Origin: Ophioceras dolichostomum
Lineage: Eukaryota > Ascomycota > Sordariomycetes > Magnaporthales > Ophioceraceae
Length of the DNA stretch: 64,000 bases
Direction: 5' to 3'
NCBI GenBank assembly: GCA_003049485.1
Contig: PYST01000112.1
Location: 32,693-96,692, forward strand
Part shown: positions 19,354-29,779 of the stretch, piece after piece
Numbering within the stretch: position 1 is the stretch's first letter
How the letters are laid out: the number at the start of each line of letters is the position of its first letter
The notes under the pieces: generated by a model
The model's input: only the letters and a program-made list of their open reading frames with translations
Databases searched by the model: none
What the model was told of the DNA's origin: nothing
Translations under genes and position numbers: made by a program

Positions 19354-20265
19354 AGCACCCGGACGGGTGGATCTCCACCTCTCCAGGACCGAGGTCGGCG
19401 CCGGCGACGAGCCCGCCGGCGTGGCCCATGTGGCGCTCACCGCCCCCGGCGCGTTGTTCTCTGTTTTGCTCCTTTCTCCGTCTTCCTCTCCTATTCTCCC
19501 GTCCTGCTCCATTCGCCTTTCCTTCCTGCTGTTTGTGGCCTCCATTTTCCTTCCCCAATCTCTCCCGTTTTACTTGTTTCTCTCTTCTATGCTCCATCCA
19601 TCCCAGTTCTCGTTTCTTCCACAGGTGCCAGTTAAATAAGTAGAGAATGAACGGAAGACGCTTTGGCTGATGAAGAAAGGGAAAGCGCAGACCGCAAGAC
19701 CGTCGACGCCTATTACAAGACCGCCCCTTACAGCCAACGACGGCCAAGGACAACGGCGCCCCAGGCGCGTGGTTTCATTATAACCCGAAGATCTCGGCGT
19801 TTGGCATGACGCAATTTTGGTTAGCAGCACTGGCTACATACAGCTTACGATGCCGCCGCGGCCGCACGTACGGTGTTTCTGGTTGGGGCGTGTATAGCCT
19901 CGGCCACCAGGGATGATGCCATCGGACTCGCGTCTCACCACCGCCAACAAAGAAAGGTATTACCCCAAAAGCTCGCTCCCACTGTTGGAAACACTTGCTG
20001 ATCTTCAGTGCCCGGAAAAATAATGAATCCCCAGGTCATATTGGGAGCGGCCCGGCTTCCGTCGACCGGTTTCGCCGACGAGGCAGATTCGGCGCATGGC
20101 CTTGCTCGCCACTGGCATATTGGGCTGGTCAGTCTCCCATCACCAGACCGAATGAATGACTCTGCTACATAGTACCAACAGCATCTGTTGGTAATAACTG
20201 CCGACGCGGACGGCGGTGTGCTAAAATGGCCGGATTTTAATCTCGTTGCTGCCTTGCGGGCGCAG
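19354..20265. other. Decayed or non-coding stretch
   Basis: 19430-19610 is a long pyrimidine-rich tract on the plus strand. Around 19740-19990 a peptide-like frame (GAWFHYNPKISAFGMTQFW, a stop, then HWLHTAYDAAAAARTVF) hints at another dead coding fragment. Nothing complete can be drawn. Confidence 0.35.
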
Positions 20266-20730
20266 GCCGAAGCTACCGATGCCTTTTGAAAAACCAACAG
20301 CACTCATCCTTTGCATACGATATGGCCCAATCTGGAGTCGTGTTCCATTCCTAAACCTCCCATGGTTCACCTATCGCTTTGTAGGCTCGAATTTCAGGAC
20401 TACCTGCTTGCGAGCAACAATCGCAGACCAACCACGCTTCCACAATCCTCCGTGGAAACGAAATGCTGATACCTTGAGGTTCAGAATTGGCTTGCGAGCA
20501 CAGTCCGAGGCCACCGATGCCTCTTGAAAAACCAACAGCATCCATCATCTGCATACAGTCTGGCCTCGCATTCCATCCCTAGACCTCCGGTGGCTCACCT
20601 ACCGCTCTCTAGGTTCGAGTTTCAGAATCACTTGCGAGCAACAGGCCGAGACCAACGAGGCCTTCAACGTCCTCCTTGGAGGCGAAGCGATGATGCCTGG
20701 AGGCTCAGAATGGCATGGGAGCAGAGTCCG
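20266..20730 (+). repeat. Two tandem copies of a ~238-base unit
   Basis: Copy 1 starts at 20266 and copy 2 at 20503, each at a CCGA(A/G)GC(T/C)ACCGATGCC sequence. Shared landmarks in the same order are CTTGAAAAACCAACAGCA, TGCATAC, a TTCCAT-CCTA motif, GGCTCACCTA/GGTTCACCTA, CTTGCGAGCAAC, and a GAGG(T/C)TCAGAAT block. The copies are about 75-80% identical by eye. The unit ends some 60 bases before a TATAAA box and lies upstream of the small cysteine-rich gene, so it could act as a duplicated upstream control region. It could also be a decayed coding repeat. Confidence 0.75.
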
Positions 20731-20790
20731 AGCACTGCTGGCGAGTGAGTCCTTCCACTACTCGTTGGAAGGGGAGGATGTCGAAAGGAC

Positions 20791-20796
20791 TATAAA
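20791..20796 (+). promoter_or_regulatory. TATA box of the small cysteine-rich gene
   Basis: TATAAA 143 bases upstream of the ATG at 20934, followed by a pyrimidine-rich leader (TTCTTTTCTCCCAACCACTC). Clear TATA boxes are uncommon in the other genes of this window and often mark inducible fungal genes. Confidence 0.55.
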
Positions 20797-20933
20797 TCCA
20801 AGCCTGCTTCTTTTCGAATTCCGCTGATTAGTTTCGATATCATCCGTACCAGCATCCAACAGTTTTCAACTCCCATACAGCCAACAGCCAGCTTCCAAAC
20901 ACTCCTCGCCTTCTTTTCTCCCAACCACTCAAA

Positions 20934-21270
20934 ATGTGCAAGTGGAAGGTAGGGAGCCAGCCATTTCTGTACCATCAATCCTAATCCACTGTTCTAGCTC
21001 TGCGGGCTATCTAACTAACCTTCAACCGTTCGTCGTAGACTATCTGGGGCTGCGGCAACACAACGCTCTCAGCCGCCAAAAACCCAAGCACCGGTCAGCC
21101 CTGCAGTTGTAACAATGTAATCGCTGTAGCAACCAAGTAAGTTATCTCGATATAGCGGGGCCGTATTGCAAGGGTGTCTGCTGACATTAACATAACCCAC
21201 TAGGAACCAGGGGTGCCTTAAATCGAACTGCACTCATGGGTGTCCCGCCCATCAGGCACCAGCGGCGTAG
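20934..21270 (+). CDS. Small cysteine-rich protein, 59 residues, three exons
   Basis: Exons 20934-20948, 21039-21136 and 21204-21270. Donors are GTAGGG and GTAAGT, acceptors GTCGTAG and CCCACTAG, with a perfect CTAACTAAC branch region in intron 1 and compatible phases. The product starts MCKWKTIWGCG, and has seven cysteines at 2, 10, 27, 29, 42, 47 and 51, and ends PAHQAPAA. There is no signal peptide. The spacing C-x-C (27/29) and the later C-x4-C-x3-C suggests a metal-binding or redox knuckle. Small fungal proteins beginning Met-Cys with a following Cys-Gly pair are common, but I know no defined function. The exact fit of splice sites and frame over three exons is the main support. Confidence 0.65.
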
Positions 21271-22790
21271 AAGTGTCAGCAGACAGATGCTAGAGGGATG
21301 GGTGTTGGTTGATAGAATCGCAGCCTAGGGTGGGGATTCTGTGGGTGCGTGCCGCTTGGCCAGCGGAGCACCATCCGTTCATTTGGACCTGAGCGTAACA
21401 TCCTGGTGATAGTTAGACTAAGGTCGGATAGACACAGAATCAAAACGCTCTCCACTATCTGCAGTGCCTACGAATTCAATGCTCATACAGTCCCCTGTAA
21501 TCCACCAATTTTTCGAACAATCTGGCTCTCCATCAACCCATTCCGGTTCTACCTAGTCTCCTTAGAGGAAGCACCGTCTTTCCGACACTGACTGGTTCAG
21601 GCAGGTTGATATCAGCGACGTCTGTCCGGCTCGGAGGAAGAGGCCAGTGATGGGAGAGCCACCGTAATAACGTTTCGACTTGGCAGTCCCTGTGAAACAT
21701 GGTCGAAGATGTATTGCCGAAGCAAAACCAACACGGAGTGAAGTGAGTACTCTGCTCGACTTTACTATCTGATATCACTCGCACGACTGGGCCCAGTGTC
21801 TGTCTGCTTAAGGCGGCCAACCCCGCTCTGCCGTCTTACATTTCATATCCGGCACGATTGTAGTGGCCGGCGTCTGTTGGGGGCTGAGGGCAAGATTCCG
21901 CCAGGTCCTCTTTTTAAGACATACGGGGAAAAGGGGGTAGAACGAAGGAATCCTGGGACACTGTCTCGCAGGGTAGTTAGCGAGGAGGTTCTGATATATT
22001 GTCAAGCCCGGGCAAGAAGGGAAAAGGCGACATTGACTCCTTTGTGTACTTTTCTCGACGCTTCTTCTCCTCGTTCTTCGATTCTGGGATCATGGGAATA
22101 GGCCGCACAACCGCGCTTTTGTAACTTTGGTGTCATATGTAAGCTGCATAGACCATTATCGAAACTTCCTCTCAGGCTTACTTTTAGTCTTCTTAGATAG
22201 TGCCGCGTGTACCTAGCTCACCTCATTCGTACCTAGTCGGCAGCCTCTCAATAGCTTGGATTAAATACAAATTCGGGAAATGAGCTGTGCTCTTATCCGA
22301 GATTTTGGAGAGACTGTGCCAAATCAAAGACCGCAGTAAATACGCCGAAACTGCGCAAGCAAAACCATCAAGCACTCCGTTTACTATCGCGGCCTCGACA
22401 TCGGGAAGTCTGCGCTCCGGTTGGTTCGCCTTGTTCCGGTCACGAATATCACATGCCCTCCGTGCTCCCCCGGCGAATAGCGAGGTCTAAGCACAAGAGG
22501 CTGCAGAACGTATGTGAAAGTCCCGAATCATCAAACAGGCTCATCATTCAGCCTTCATATAGTCACGTTCCAGCTTCCAGCGCAATTTTCTCAGCCCATC
22601 GTAAGTAAATTTCGATTGTGTTATGATGTCAAAGATTAAGGCATTTGTTTTGCTCTGAGAGGATGAATAGAACGCGACCCGACTTCGAGCGAACTGGAGA
22701 TGACTTCGGCTTGTTTTCCTTTGTTGGGCCGTCTGTTAAAGAACGCTGAGGGTCCCGCCTCGTCCCCGGCACGATTATGCTTCTTCCGAG
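21271..22790. other. Intergenic, no gene seen
   Basis: No frame of credible composition, no repeat of note and no RNA gene recognised. Part of a 4.8 kb gene-poor stretch. Confidence 0.45.
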
Positions 22791-22889
22791 AAACAGGTTG
22801 GACGGTTCTTCCGGGGTTTGAGAAATATTGTTTAAGCAGCGCCGTCCCGCGAAGCCTCGCTTGAGTAACACGCGTTGGGAGTGGTCGTC

Positions 22890-23480
22890 GCCTAATGACG
22901 ACCTGCGTCTTTTCTCCTGTTTTGGGTGCGCGACCACATGCTCGTAGATGAGAATTTGATTACGTCCTCTCCTGGTGTCCAGGTCTTTGCTGTGGCACGG
23001 CGTGCTCTGGGTCCCTGACAGGGCCTCTCCGCCAACACAACTGGTCACGTGCTCAAGAGACTTTGGCCTATTCAGCATCAGAACGATCAACAGAGATCAA
23101 TGTGAAGCCCTTAAGCTAGTGTGACAGACAGTAGTGACCGTGTGCTCAGTTCTGCTTAGGTTCAAGCGGCCAGAACTCAGGCTCTGCGTTCAATGGGGCA
23201 ATAAGCTGTCGGGGGTGACAATTGAGGTCGGCGGCAGGCACTTATTCTCCCACCGTGGACGGGCAACCCACCAGATTCCGGACCCCCGGACTCGGCGAGA
23301 GTCGAACTCAACAACCTCAAGCGGGAACTCGGTTGTGCCATCGACCTCAGCCAGCTCCACGATGCCGATGGGGCTTCTCGATTCGAGAACCCCGGGTATA
23401 ACGACGAGATGGGGAGGAATCGTGGCTGGATGTGTCTTGCGCCTCGTTGCACTCGACTGAAACAGAGACGGATCGAGGCG
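22890..23480 (+). pseudogene. Fragments of a decayed gene with Cys-rich pieces
   Basis: Three protein-like pieces lie in order but in three different frames: DDLRLFSCFGCATTCS (from 22898, then a stop), ELRLCVQWGNKLSGVTIEVG (around 23172-23235), and LNNLKRELGCAIDLSQLHD with RNRGWMCLAPRC (from 23307). Their order and the Cys-x-x-Cys-like spacing suggest a broken fungal gene of a type with zinc-knuckle segments, but I cannot name the family. No single exon model joins them. Confidence 0.3.
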
Positions 23481-26133
23481 ATGTCGCTGCCGGCTCGCTC
23501 CTGATCGATGACGATGGAAACTGAGGCGGGATAACGACTTGCGTCATCTCGAATTCACCGACCACCTACGCTTGGGAGCATATTATCCCGGGCGAGAATC
23601 GAGCAGCCCGGCCAGCTGATGCACTCGCACCAAGCCTTCTGTTGTAGTAAACATACTTGAAAGAAGTCGAGACTTGCCTAAACACCCGCAGGATGGAAGT
23701 ATTCGCCGTCGAGCCCGAGGATGCGAATCGGGCCAAGCGAAGATCAATCGCTTGAGTGTGGAAAATGCGCTGAAGACCGCACAGTGTCCTGTCTGAAGAA
23801 TTGATGTCCCAGGATCTCGAAAATGATCCGTAAGTTCTGTACGAATAGGTATTCGAAAGAGCAGCCATGGCTTCAATCGGCACCTCAGGGCTTTCTTTCT
23901 TTCTGTCCCCTGAAGGCAGCAGTGATGTATCGTCAAGCTTTGGAGCCTGTGATGCTGCCTAGGAACGAGAGGCGGGCAGAGCACTGATGGCGCCTTCAAG
24001 TTGCATGGCAGCAACGTCACAAGTGGTGCATGGTCGCCCCCGTTGCTCCGATTGAAGAAACTCTTTGCTCCGTCGTTTGGGTTTGTTTTCCGGACTTGAA
24101 ACACAAATCCCAACGGGTTTTTTATTCCTTTTTTTGTCACCTATGACGAGACTGATGATGAATCCTGACTAAGGTGAAGCTTTTTTTGTAGCCCGCCTTT
24201 TTTCACGACCTTATCTCCGCCCCGACGCCCCCTCCTCTGTGTGAAGTCACACCATCACACCACATCGCCTCCAAATTGGCCCCCGTTGCTCGCGTCCTCG
24301 TCGTAGTAGGAACTGCGCGTTGTAATACCTCACTGGCCCGTCTTCGAACCCCCCCTTTCGCTGTTTGCACTTCTTGAGCTCGTTTTCCCACCTGTTAGCC
24401 AGCTACGAGGGAAGCATTAGACTCAAGGGACTGACAGACGTGTGCGCACCAGACAATATCATTACCCTCTAGTTTGCGCCGCCGTACTCGGTTGGAACTC
24501 TCTTCAATCCTTTCAATCCTTCTTTCTATCTGCTTGAACGATTGACTGGTGTTAGTGCCGACTCTATTCCGGAACTAGCATATTCCTTCCCGAAACCGGG
24601 GCTGGGGCAGAGATCGTGACCCGCCGTGTGACGCCAACGGACCGCCGTGCCGTCCGCCTCACCCAATGGTCTGCCGTCGCTTACGAGGATTTGGGGCTGA
24701 CCAGACTGGACGTGAGACCGGGTGGCTCACAATAGCGGCCGGATAAACCTCAACCTTGACTTATTGTCCGCGTCCAGTGGCATTGAGCATTGACGTGATC
24801 TTGTGACTCTCGTTCCTATGCACCAACCACCAAGCCGACGAGCTTTGGGCGACGACACCGTCCGTTCTGCTTCTCAAAGTCTTCTGGACAAGTCCCGTCG
24901 CTGTCTTCTGTAGTCGACTGGGTGGCCCAATGTCGAGCCTCACTCGTCGGCTCAACCGCACCTACTTACCACCAAGACTGGTTGGTATTACCTATCTTGC
25001 AGGATTTACGACCGAGAATTAACTAATATCATTCGTCATATACATCATGCATTGGCGGCGGCTGAACTTGCCCACGATCGAACGACCTCTTACGCGGGGG
25101 CGGCGATGTGTGAATTCGTCACTGCCAAGCCGAGGACTGATTGAGCGAGGATCCTCTCAGGCTTCCCAAGCAAGGCAAAGCTTCACAACATCAAAATGCA
25201 ATGCTCTGGTTTCCCTCTGTTCTCTCTGCTGAAGGGGGCGACTTCGAGGTGAAACTGGTTAGGCAACCACGGTGTTGGTGTTACACTGCTACAGGAGGAC
25301 AAGGGTAGGTCTGAAGTTACCCAGACAGGGTACACAACCGTTCCAGTGTCTTGCCGTCGTGCTCCATATCCACAGCTTTTCGCTGCCTTTTATCCTGGGT
25401 TGGATCGCCATCTATGGGCGAGTGGGCAATCAAGCAAGTCGAGAGCTGCTGCCTCGAGAAGAGATGCCTGGTGATCATGGGGCCCTCCGAGCGGTACATT
25501 CCGGGCTACGCCGCAGGGACACTGGGGCGACATTCTTCTCGCATCTTCCTTTTGCCGTCTAGTAGGTAGGGGCTGGTCGCGGCCACCTCGGCCGGAACCT
25601 CGGCCTCCAATCCGGGCGGGCTGCTTACGAACTGACCCCCTTTCCTCGAACAACGGCTTCGGGCATACCCTCCCTTGCTACCCCGGATTGGGGCTGTTGA
25701 GCGGGAGATCGTCCCCATTACCCGCAGATCCACTCAGAGCGCCCGCCTCCGGTTATGGGCTTCCACCGCAAGCCGGCGATATGCTCATGTAGTCGGGTGT
25801 ACGAGTTCGCTTATCTTGGTTTGAGTCTACCACCATCAGTCGAGTCAATGATGATGCCAAGCCAACTGACTCTGAAAAAGTTTGATGTCTTGGACTGAGA
25901 TCGCTGCCTCGGAGGATCAGTTGCCACGCTCCTCGATCAAGATGTAGATATAAAGAGAGCCTATGGCGTGGGATGTCGTCGTCTTTGTTAGCCGGTTGAA
26001 CAGCATCAGCATCATCATCACCAACCTCCATCTTCCTGGTTCTAGATCTCTCTAAGAAGACCCTCTTTCCATACGTTCTCCAATCGCATCCTCCAAATCT
26101 CCCACGGCAAAAGAAACATCTATCCCTAGCCAA
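23481..26133. other. Gene-poor stretch, nothing supported
   Basis: Several 60-100-residue frames exist on both strands but none shows a domain, periodicity or splice-consistent extension. T-rich runs occur at 24118-24135 and 24181-24187. The final 200 bases are the upstream region of the NPP1 gene. The long minus-strand frame from 25753 is an antisense shadow of that gene. Confidence 0.4.
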
Positions 26134-26991
26134 ATGTCGCAGCTCATCATCAGCAAACGCCTCTTCGCGCTCGGCGCCGCTCTCCTCTTGGGGCTGCCGC
26201 TGGTCTCGGCCACGCCCACGCCCGTGCCCGATGATGTGATGGACATGTACCACTCCCTCGTGGCGCGCGACCCGCCCAAGATGCTGCCGCAGAGGGCGAC
26301 GGAGGCGGACCTGAAGTGGCAGCCCGCGATGGACTTCGACACGGACGGGTGCTACAACACGCCGGCCATCGACCCCGACGGCAACCTGGCCGAGGGGCTG
26401 GACCACCACTACACGAGCGGCGGCGCGGACTGCCGCGACGCCTCGGACCTGGACAACAACAACGTGTACAGCCGGCAGCGCTGCAACAACGGCTGGTGCG
26501 TGTACATCTACGACTACTACTTCGAGAAGGACGTCGCGGTGCAGCATGTCATCGACGCCGGCGGCCACCGCCACGACTGGGAGCACATCGCCGTGTTCAC
26601 GCAGAACGACGAGGCCAAGATCGTCGGCGCGTCGGCGCACGGCGGCTACAGCGTCAAGAAGCCCGAGGAGGTCCGCTGGGACGGCACGCACGTCAAGGTC
26701 GTCTACCACAAGGACGGCGGGAGCACCCACGCCTTCCGCTGGGCGAGCGAGGGCGACGAGAGGATCGAGAACCACAAGGGTGTCTGGTTCCGGGGCCCGC
26801 TGGTCTCGTACAACGGCTACCCCACCAGGGAGCTGCGCGACAAGCTGATGGGCGCCGACTTTGGCCACGCCAGCATGGCGATTCGGGACTTGAGCTTCAA
26901 GGACAACATCGACAAGGCCCGTGGCAAGGATGGCGCCCCTGGCTTCGACAGCGGCATGGATGCTGACGGCTCTCCTGGTATCCCTCCTTGA
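26134..26991 (+). CDS. NPP1/NLP family secreted protein (necrosis-inducing-like)
   Basis: Single-exon 285-residue protein. Residues 1-26 form a signal peptide (hydrophobic LFALGAALLLGLPLVSA). The family hallmark GHRHDWE is intact at 144-150, preceded by CVYIYDYYFEKD. Cysteines at 73, 100, 117 and 122 give two likely disulfides. In the NLP family, the hallmark forms part of the metal site and several members damage plant cell membranes in dicots, while others are non-cytolytic. The extra Cys pair and the sequence after GHRHDWE look more like the NPP1 proteins shared with actinobacteria (type 2-like) than the compact two-Cys type 1. Toxicity cannot be inferred from sequence. Third-position GC is very high. 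No frame damage is seen. It suggests a plant-associated or saprotrophic life style. Confidence 0.92.
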   Translation: MSQLIISKRLFALGAALLLGLPLVSATPTPVPDDVMDMYHSLVARDPPKMLPQRATEADLKWQPAMDFDTDGCYNTPAIDPDGNLAEGLDHHYTSGGADCRDASDLDNNNVYSRQRCNNGWCVYIYDYYFEKDVAVQHVIDAGGHRHDWEHIAVFTQNDEAKIVGASAHGGYSVKKPEEVRWDGTHVKVVYHKDGGSTHAFRWASEGDERIENHKGVWFRGPLVSYNGYPTRELRDKLMGADFGHASMAIRDLSFKDNIDKARGKDGAPGFDSGMDADGSPGIPP

Positions 26992-27808
26992 GTAGCGTGG
27001 TGGTGCGTTCTGATGGATGGTTAGATGGGAAAGATGTTATATGGATATGGGAATGTGTCTGTCAAAAGCTGTTGAGGACCGGCGGTCGTCGGCTGGATCG
27101 ATGATGCCGTTTCCGATGGGTTTAATCTTTGTAAGCACTTTCTCCTGGATGAAGGTACGGGCACCAACATCTCCGTCCTGTTTCATAATATAGAAAATGG
27201 ACATTGGGATTTTGTTGATAGAACCAAAGAATAGAGTAAATATGAGGCTTTCGCTTCCATCTCAAGTTCAATCCGTCACAGCGGTACTGGGGTTTCAATG
27301 CTGTGTGGTGCCTATAGTGCCATGGTGCAAATGCCCTAAAACCAGCAAGGGATTAGTTTGACAGATGTCACGATCTATCACACAACACCAAGAACCAAGT
27401 CTCACGGCGGCGTTGGTCAGGCTTCAAATGGGGATAAAAGCCATGCCTCAAGCGTTAGCGCATGTAATGATTGACAGGTGTCCAGCTTGGCAACCACGAT
27501 CTCAAATACTCCCTCCTCTCTCCGTAGACCGGAGCGCCCCGCGCCGCCGAACCTCGGTCTTTGCTCGATGCGATGATGCGGCTGATAGGCATGTGGCAGT
27601 AGCCGATTCGGACGGGGAGGTTACGCAGGTGGGACGGGGCGAGCGCGGTGAGTGGTGATATTGTGACGTGGCGCTGCGACTTCCCCCCCAAATTCAGCCA
27701 AATGCAGCGCCACGAGGGACGCAGGCAGGGAGGAAACCCACGATTATTTCCCGACGCCTCTTCTAGGAGAGATCTCCGATGCCGCCCCAGTTCAAGGCAA
27801 TCAAGATG

Positions 27809-27842
27809 CCTGTGATACCTGTGATACCTGTGATACCTGTGA
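27809..27842 (+). repeat. 9-base tandem repeat (TGTGATACC)
   Basis: Three full and one partial, nearly perfect copies of TGTGATACC. Intergenic. Confidence 0.85.
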
Positions 27843-28387
27843 CACGGCATGCTCCATTGTTGGTCGTACTGTTGGAAAGAGTCCGCGTCGCCTGAAGTTA
27901 CCTGAATGCCATGTTTGGGCAGTCGGTGTTATGTGCTGGGCATATTGGTACCCGGCTTAACAACCGTCAGATGACCTCCTCTCAATGCTCCGCGTCCCTC
28001 CAGCCGGCTGGGTGCTCTTCCCCCACCCGAGGCGTTTTCGGGTGGCGTTACAGCGTTTGTTAGCCGGGGTCCAGGCGAGCGGCGGCATTCGGCGATCCCA
28101 GTGCCTGAATTGATCAATGTTCTTCCATCCGATAGATGTCAAAGCCTGAGTTGGCCGCAGACCCGCTGACCAGCTAGGCCGTTCTTCCAAGTCACCACAC
28201 ATGCAAAACTCACGCTTGAATCAAGAAAAGAAGGAAACACTATTTCGAAGGGACAAGATCAGCCCATCCTACTGGTGCACCGATTGGGAAGTTCAGGAAC
28301 TCATGAGCCACTCTGCCTCGTTCGTGAAAATCTTGGGTGAGGTGACTGCGAGCAAGAAACGTTTGACCCCTAGGAGAGTACTCCCCT

Positions 28388-28394
28388 TATAAAA
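28388..28394 (+). promoter_or_regulatory. TATA box upstream of the TANGO2-like gene
   Basis: TATAAAA 150 bases before the ATG at 28538, followed by a C/A-rich leader ending AACTACA directly before the start codon. Confidence 0.5.
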
Positions 28395-28537
28395 GAGCAG
28401 GTTGCCCCTGACTCAACCTCGGACAACCCAGCAAACCCATTCTCTGTTGTTCCTCACACGAGACGCTCGCATTTTTCCTACGGCAATATCGCCACCGGCA
28501 CTATCACCCCCAGAAACCACATCCCCAAAAAACTACA

Positions 28538-29779
28538 ATGTGCATCGTGCTTCTCACGACGGGCCACCCAGACTACGCCCTGATCGTGATCAACAACCGG
28601 GATGAGTTCATCGTGCGGCCGACCTCTCGGCCTCACTGGTGGACGCCCTCTCCCGAGCCCGAGCCCGAACCGAATCCCCCATCAACATCAAAACCGCCAC
28701 AACCCCCACCCCCACAAAGCCAAGACGACGCCATCAAGGCGCCAGAGATCCTCTCCTCGCGGGACCTGAACCGGCCCGAGCGCGGCACCTGGCTAGGCAT
28801 CACTCGAACAGGCCGCATCGCGTGCCTGACCAACTACCGCGAGGCAGACTCCCACGACGCCGCGCACCCGGTCCACGGCCTGCGCTCCCGCGGCGCCATC
28901 GTATCCTCCTGGCTGGGCGCGCCCGACCCGTCCGAGCGCACACCGGACTTCGTGTCGCGCATCCTGTCGTCGGCCGGCGGTGTCAAGGGCGTCGGCGGCT
29001 TCAGCCTGATCTGCGGGCTGCTCCGGCGCAAGGCTTTCACCGCTGAGGCTCAAGACATCGAGCCCCTGGCCGTCATCTCGAACCGCAGCGAGCACCCAGA
29101 CCGCGTCCCCTGGATCGCCGCGTCCCGCGGCGAGACGCACGGCCTCAGCAACGCGGCCTTCGACGACGACGGGCCGCCATGGCCCAAAGTCCAGGACGGC
29201 AAGCAGCTGCTCGACGCGACGGTCGAAGCAGCCGCGTCATCGGTAAAAACTGAAGACGACCTCGTGGAGTCCCTCTTCGCCGTGCTCGACACCGAGACGC
29301 TCCCCCGCCTCCCCTCCGACAGCCCCTTCGAGGCCTACATCCCCATCCTGAAGCACACCATCTTTGTCCCCTACCTCGGCGGCGAGGACCGCGCGCGCGA
29401 GATGGCCGCCTTCGGCGAGGCGGCGCGCCTGCGCGCCCTCGCGGCGGAGCACGAGGGCAACAGCGGCACGCCGGTCGGCGACAAGGCCAGGAAGACGGAG
29501 GCCACGGCGGAGACGACGCCGGTGGGCGTCAAGCCGGACGAGCAGATCACGGGGTTCATGACGGGTTTGTACGGGACGCAGCGCCAGACTGTTATTTTGG
29601 TGGGGTGGGATGGGAGCGTGAGGTATACTGAGCGGGCGCTGTGGGATGAGTATGGCAGGCCTGTGGAGAGGGGACAGGGCGATGTTACGTTTCGGTTTAA
29701 GATTGATGGGTGGGAGGATGATGGCGATGATCATGATGAGCAGGGACGAGAGAAGATGCAGAACGGAGTGTGTTGCTAG
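28538..29779 (+). CDS. TANGO2-like NRDE family protein
   Basis: Single-exon 413-residue protein. It starts MCIVLLTT with Cys2 in the position of an N-terminal nucleophile-type residue, followed by INNRDEF (NNRDE at 19-23), which names the NRDE/TANGO2 family. GTWLGITRTGRIACLTNYRE (near 88-107), HGLRSRG and NRSEHPDRV are further family blocks. Eukaryotic TANGO2 proteins are linked to Golgi/ER organisation, lipid and haem handling; the reaction is not settled. Odd features are a Pro/Glu-rich insert (PEPEPEPNPP..., about 39-62) between the NRDE strand and the SRDL block, and a long acidic C-terminal tail ending in CC, both likely disordered. A strong start context (AACTACAATG) supports the start. 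Confidence 0.88.
   Translation: MCIVLLTTGHPDYALIVINNRDEFIVRPTSRPHWWTPSPEPEPEPNPPSTSKPPQPPPPQSQDDAIKAPEILSSRDLNRPERGTWLGITRTGRIACLTNYREADSHDAAHPVHGLRSRGAIVSSWLGAPDPSERTPDFVSRILSSAGGVKGVGGFSLICGLLRRKAFTAEAQDIEPLAVISNRSEHPDRVPWIAASRGETHGLSNAAFDDDGPPWPKVQDGKQLLDATVEAAASSVKTEDDLVESLFAVLDTETLPRLPSDSPFEAYIPILKHTIFVPYLGGEDRAREMAAFGEAARLRALAAEHEGNSGTPVGDKARKTEATAETTPVGVKPDEQITGFMTGLYGTQRQTVILVGWDGSVRYTERALWDEYGRPVERGQGDVTFRFKIDGWEDDGDDHDEQGREKMQNGVCC

Larger units (their letters stand above)
26992..28537. other. Intergenic, no gene; includes a 9-base tandem repeat
   Basis: The 3' flank of the NPP1 gene and the upstream region of the TANGO2-like gene. It holds a GTGATACCT repeat at 27809-27842 and a TATA box at 28388. 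No credible coding frame. Confidence 0.5.

Noticed and set aside
22629..23090. 153-residue minus-strand ORF
   Set aside because: No domain and no splice-consistent extension; the plus strand carries the better protein-like fragments.
25753..26868. 371-residue minus-strand ORF
   Set aside because: Antisense shadow of the NPP1 gene; Val/Ala/Arg/His-rich without any motif.
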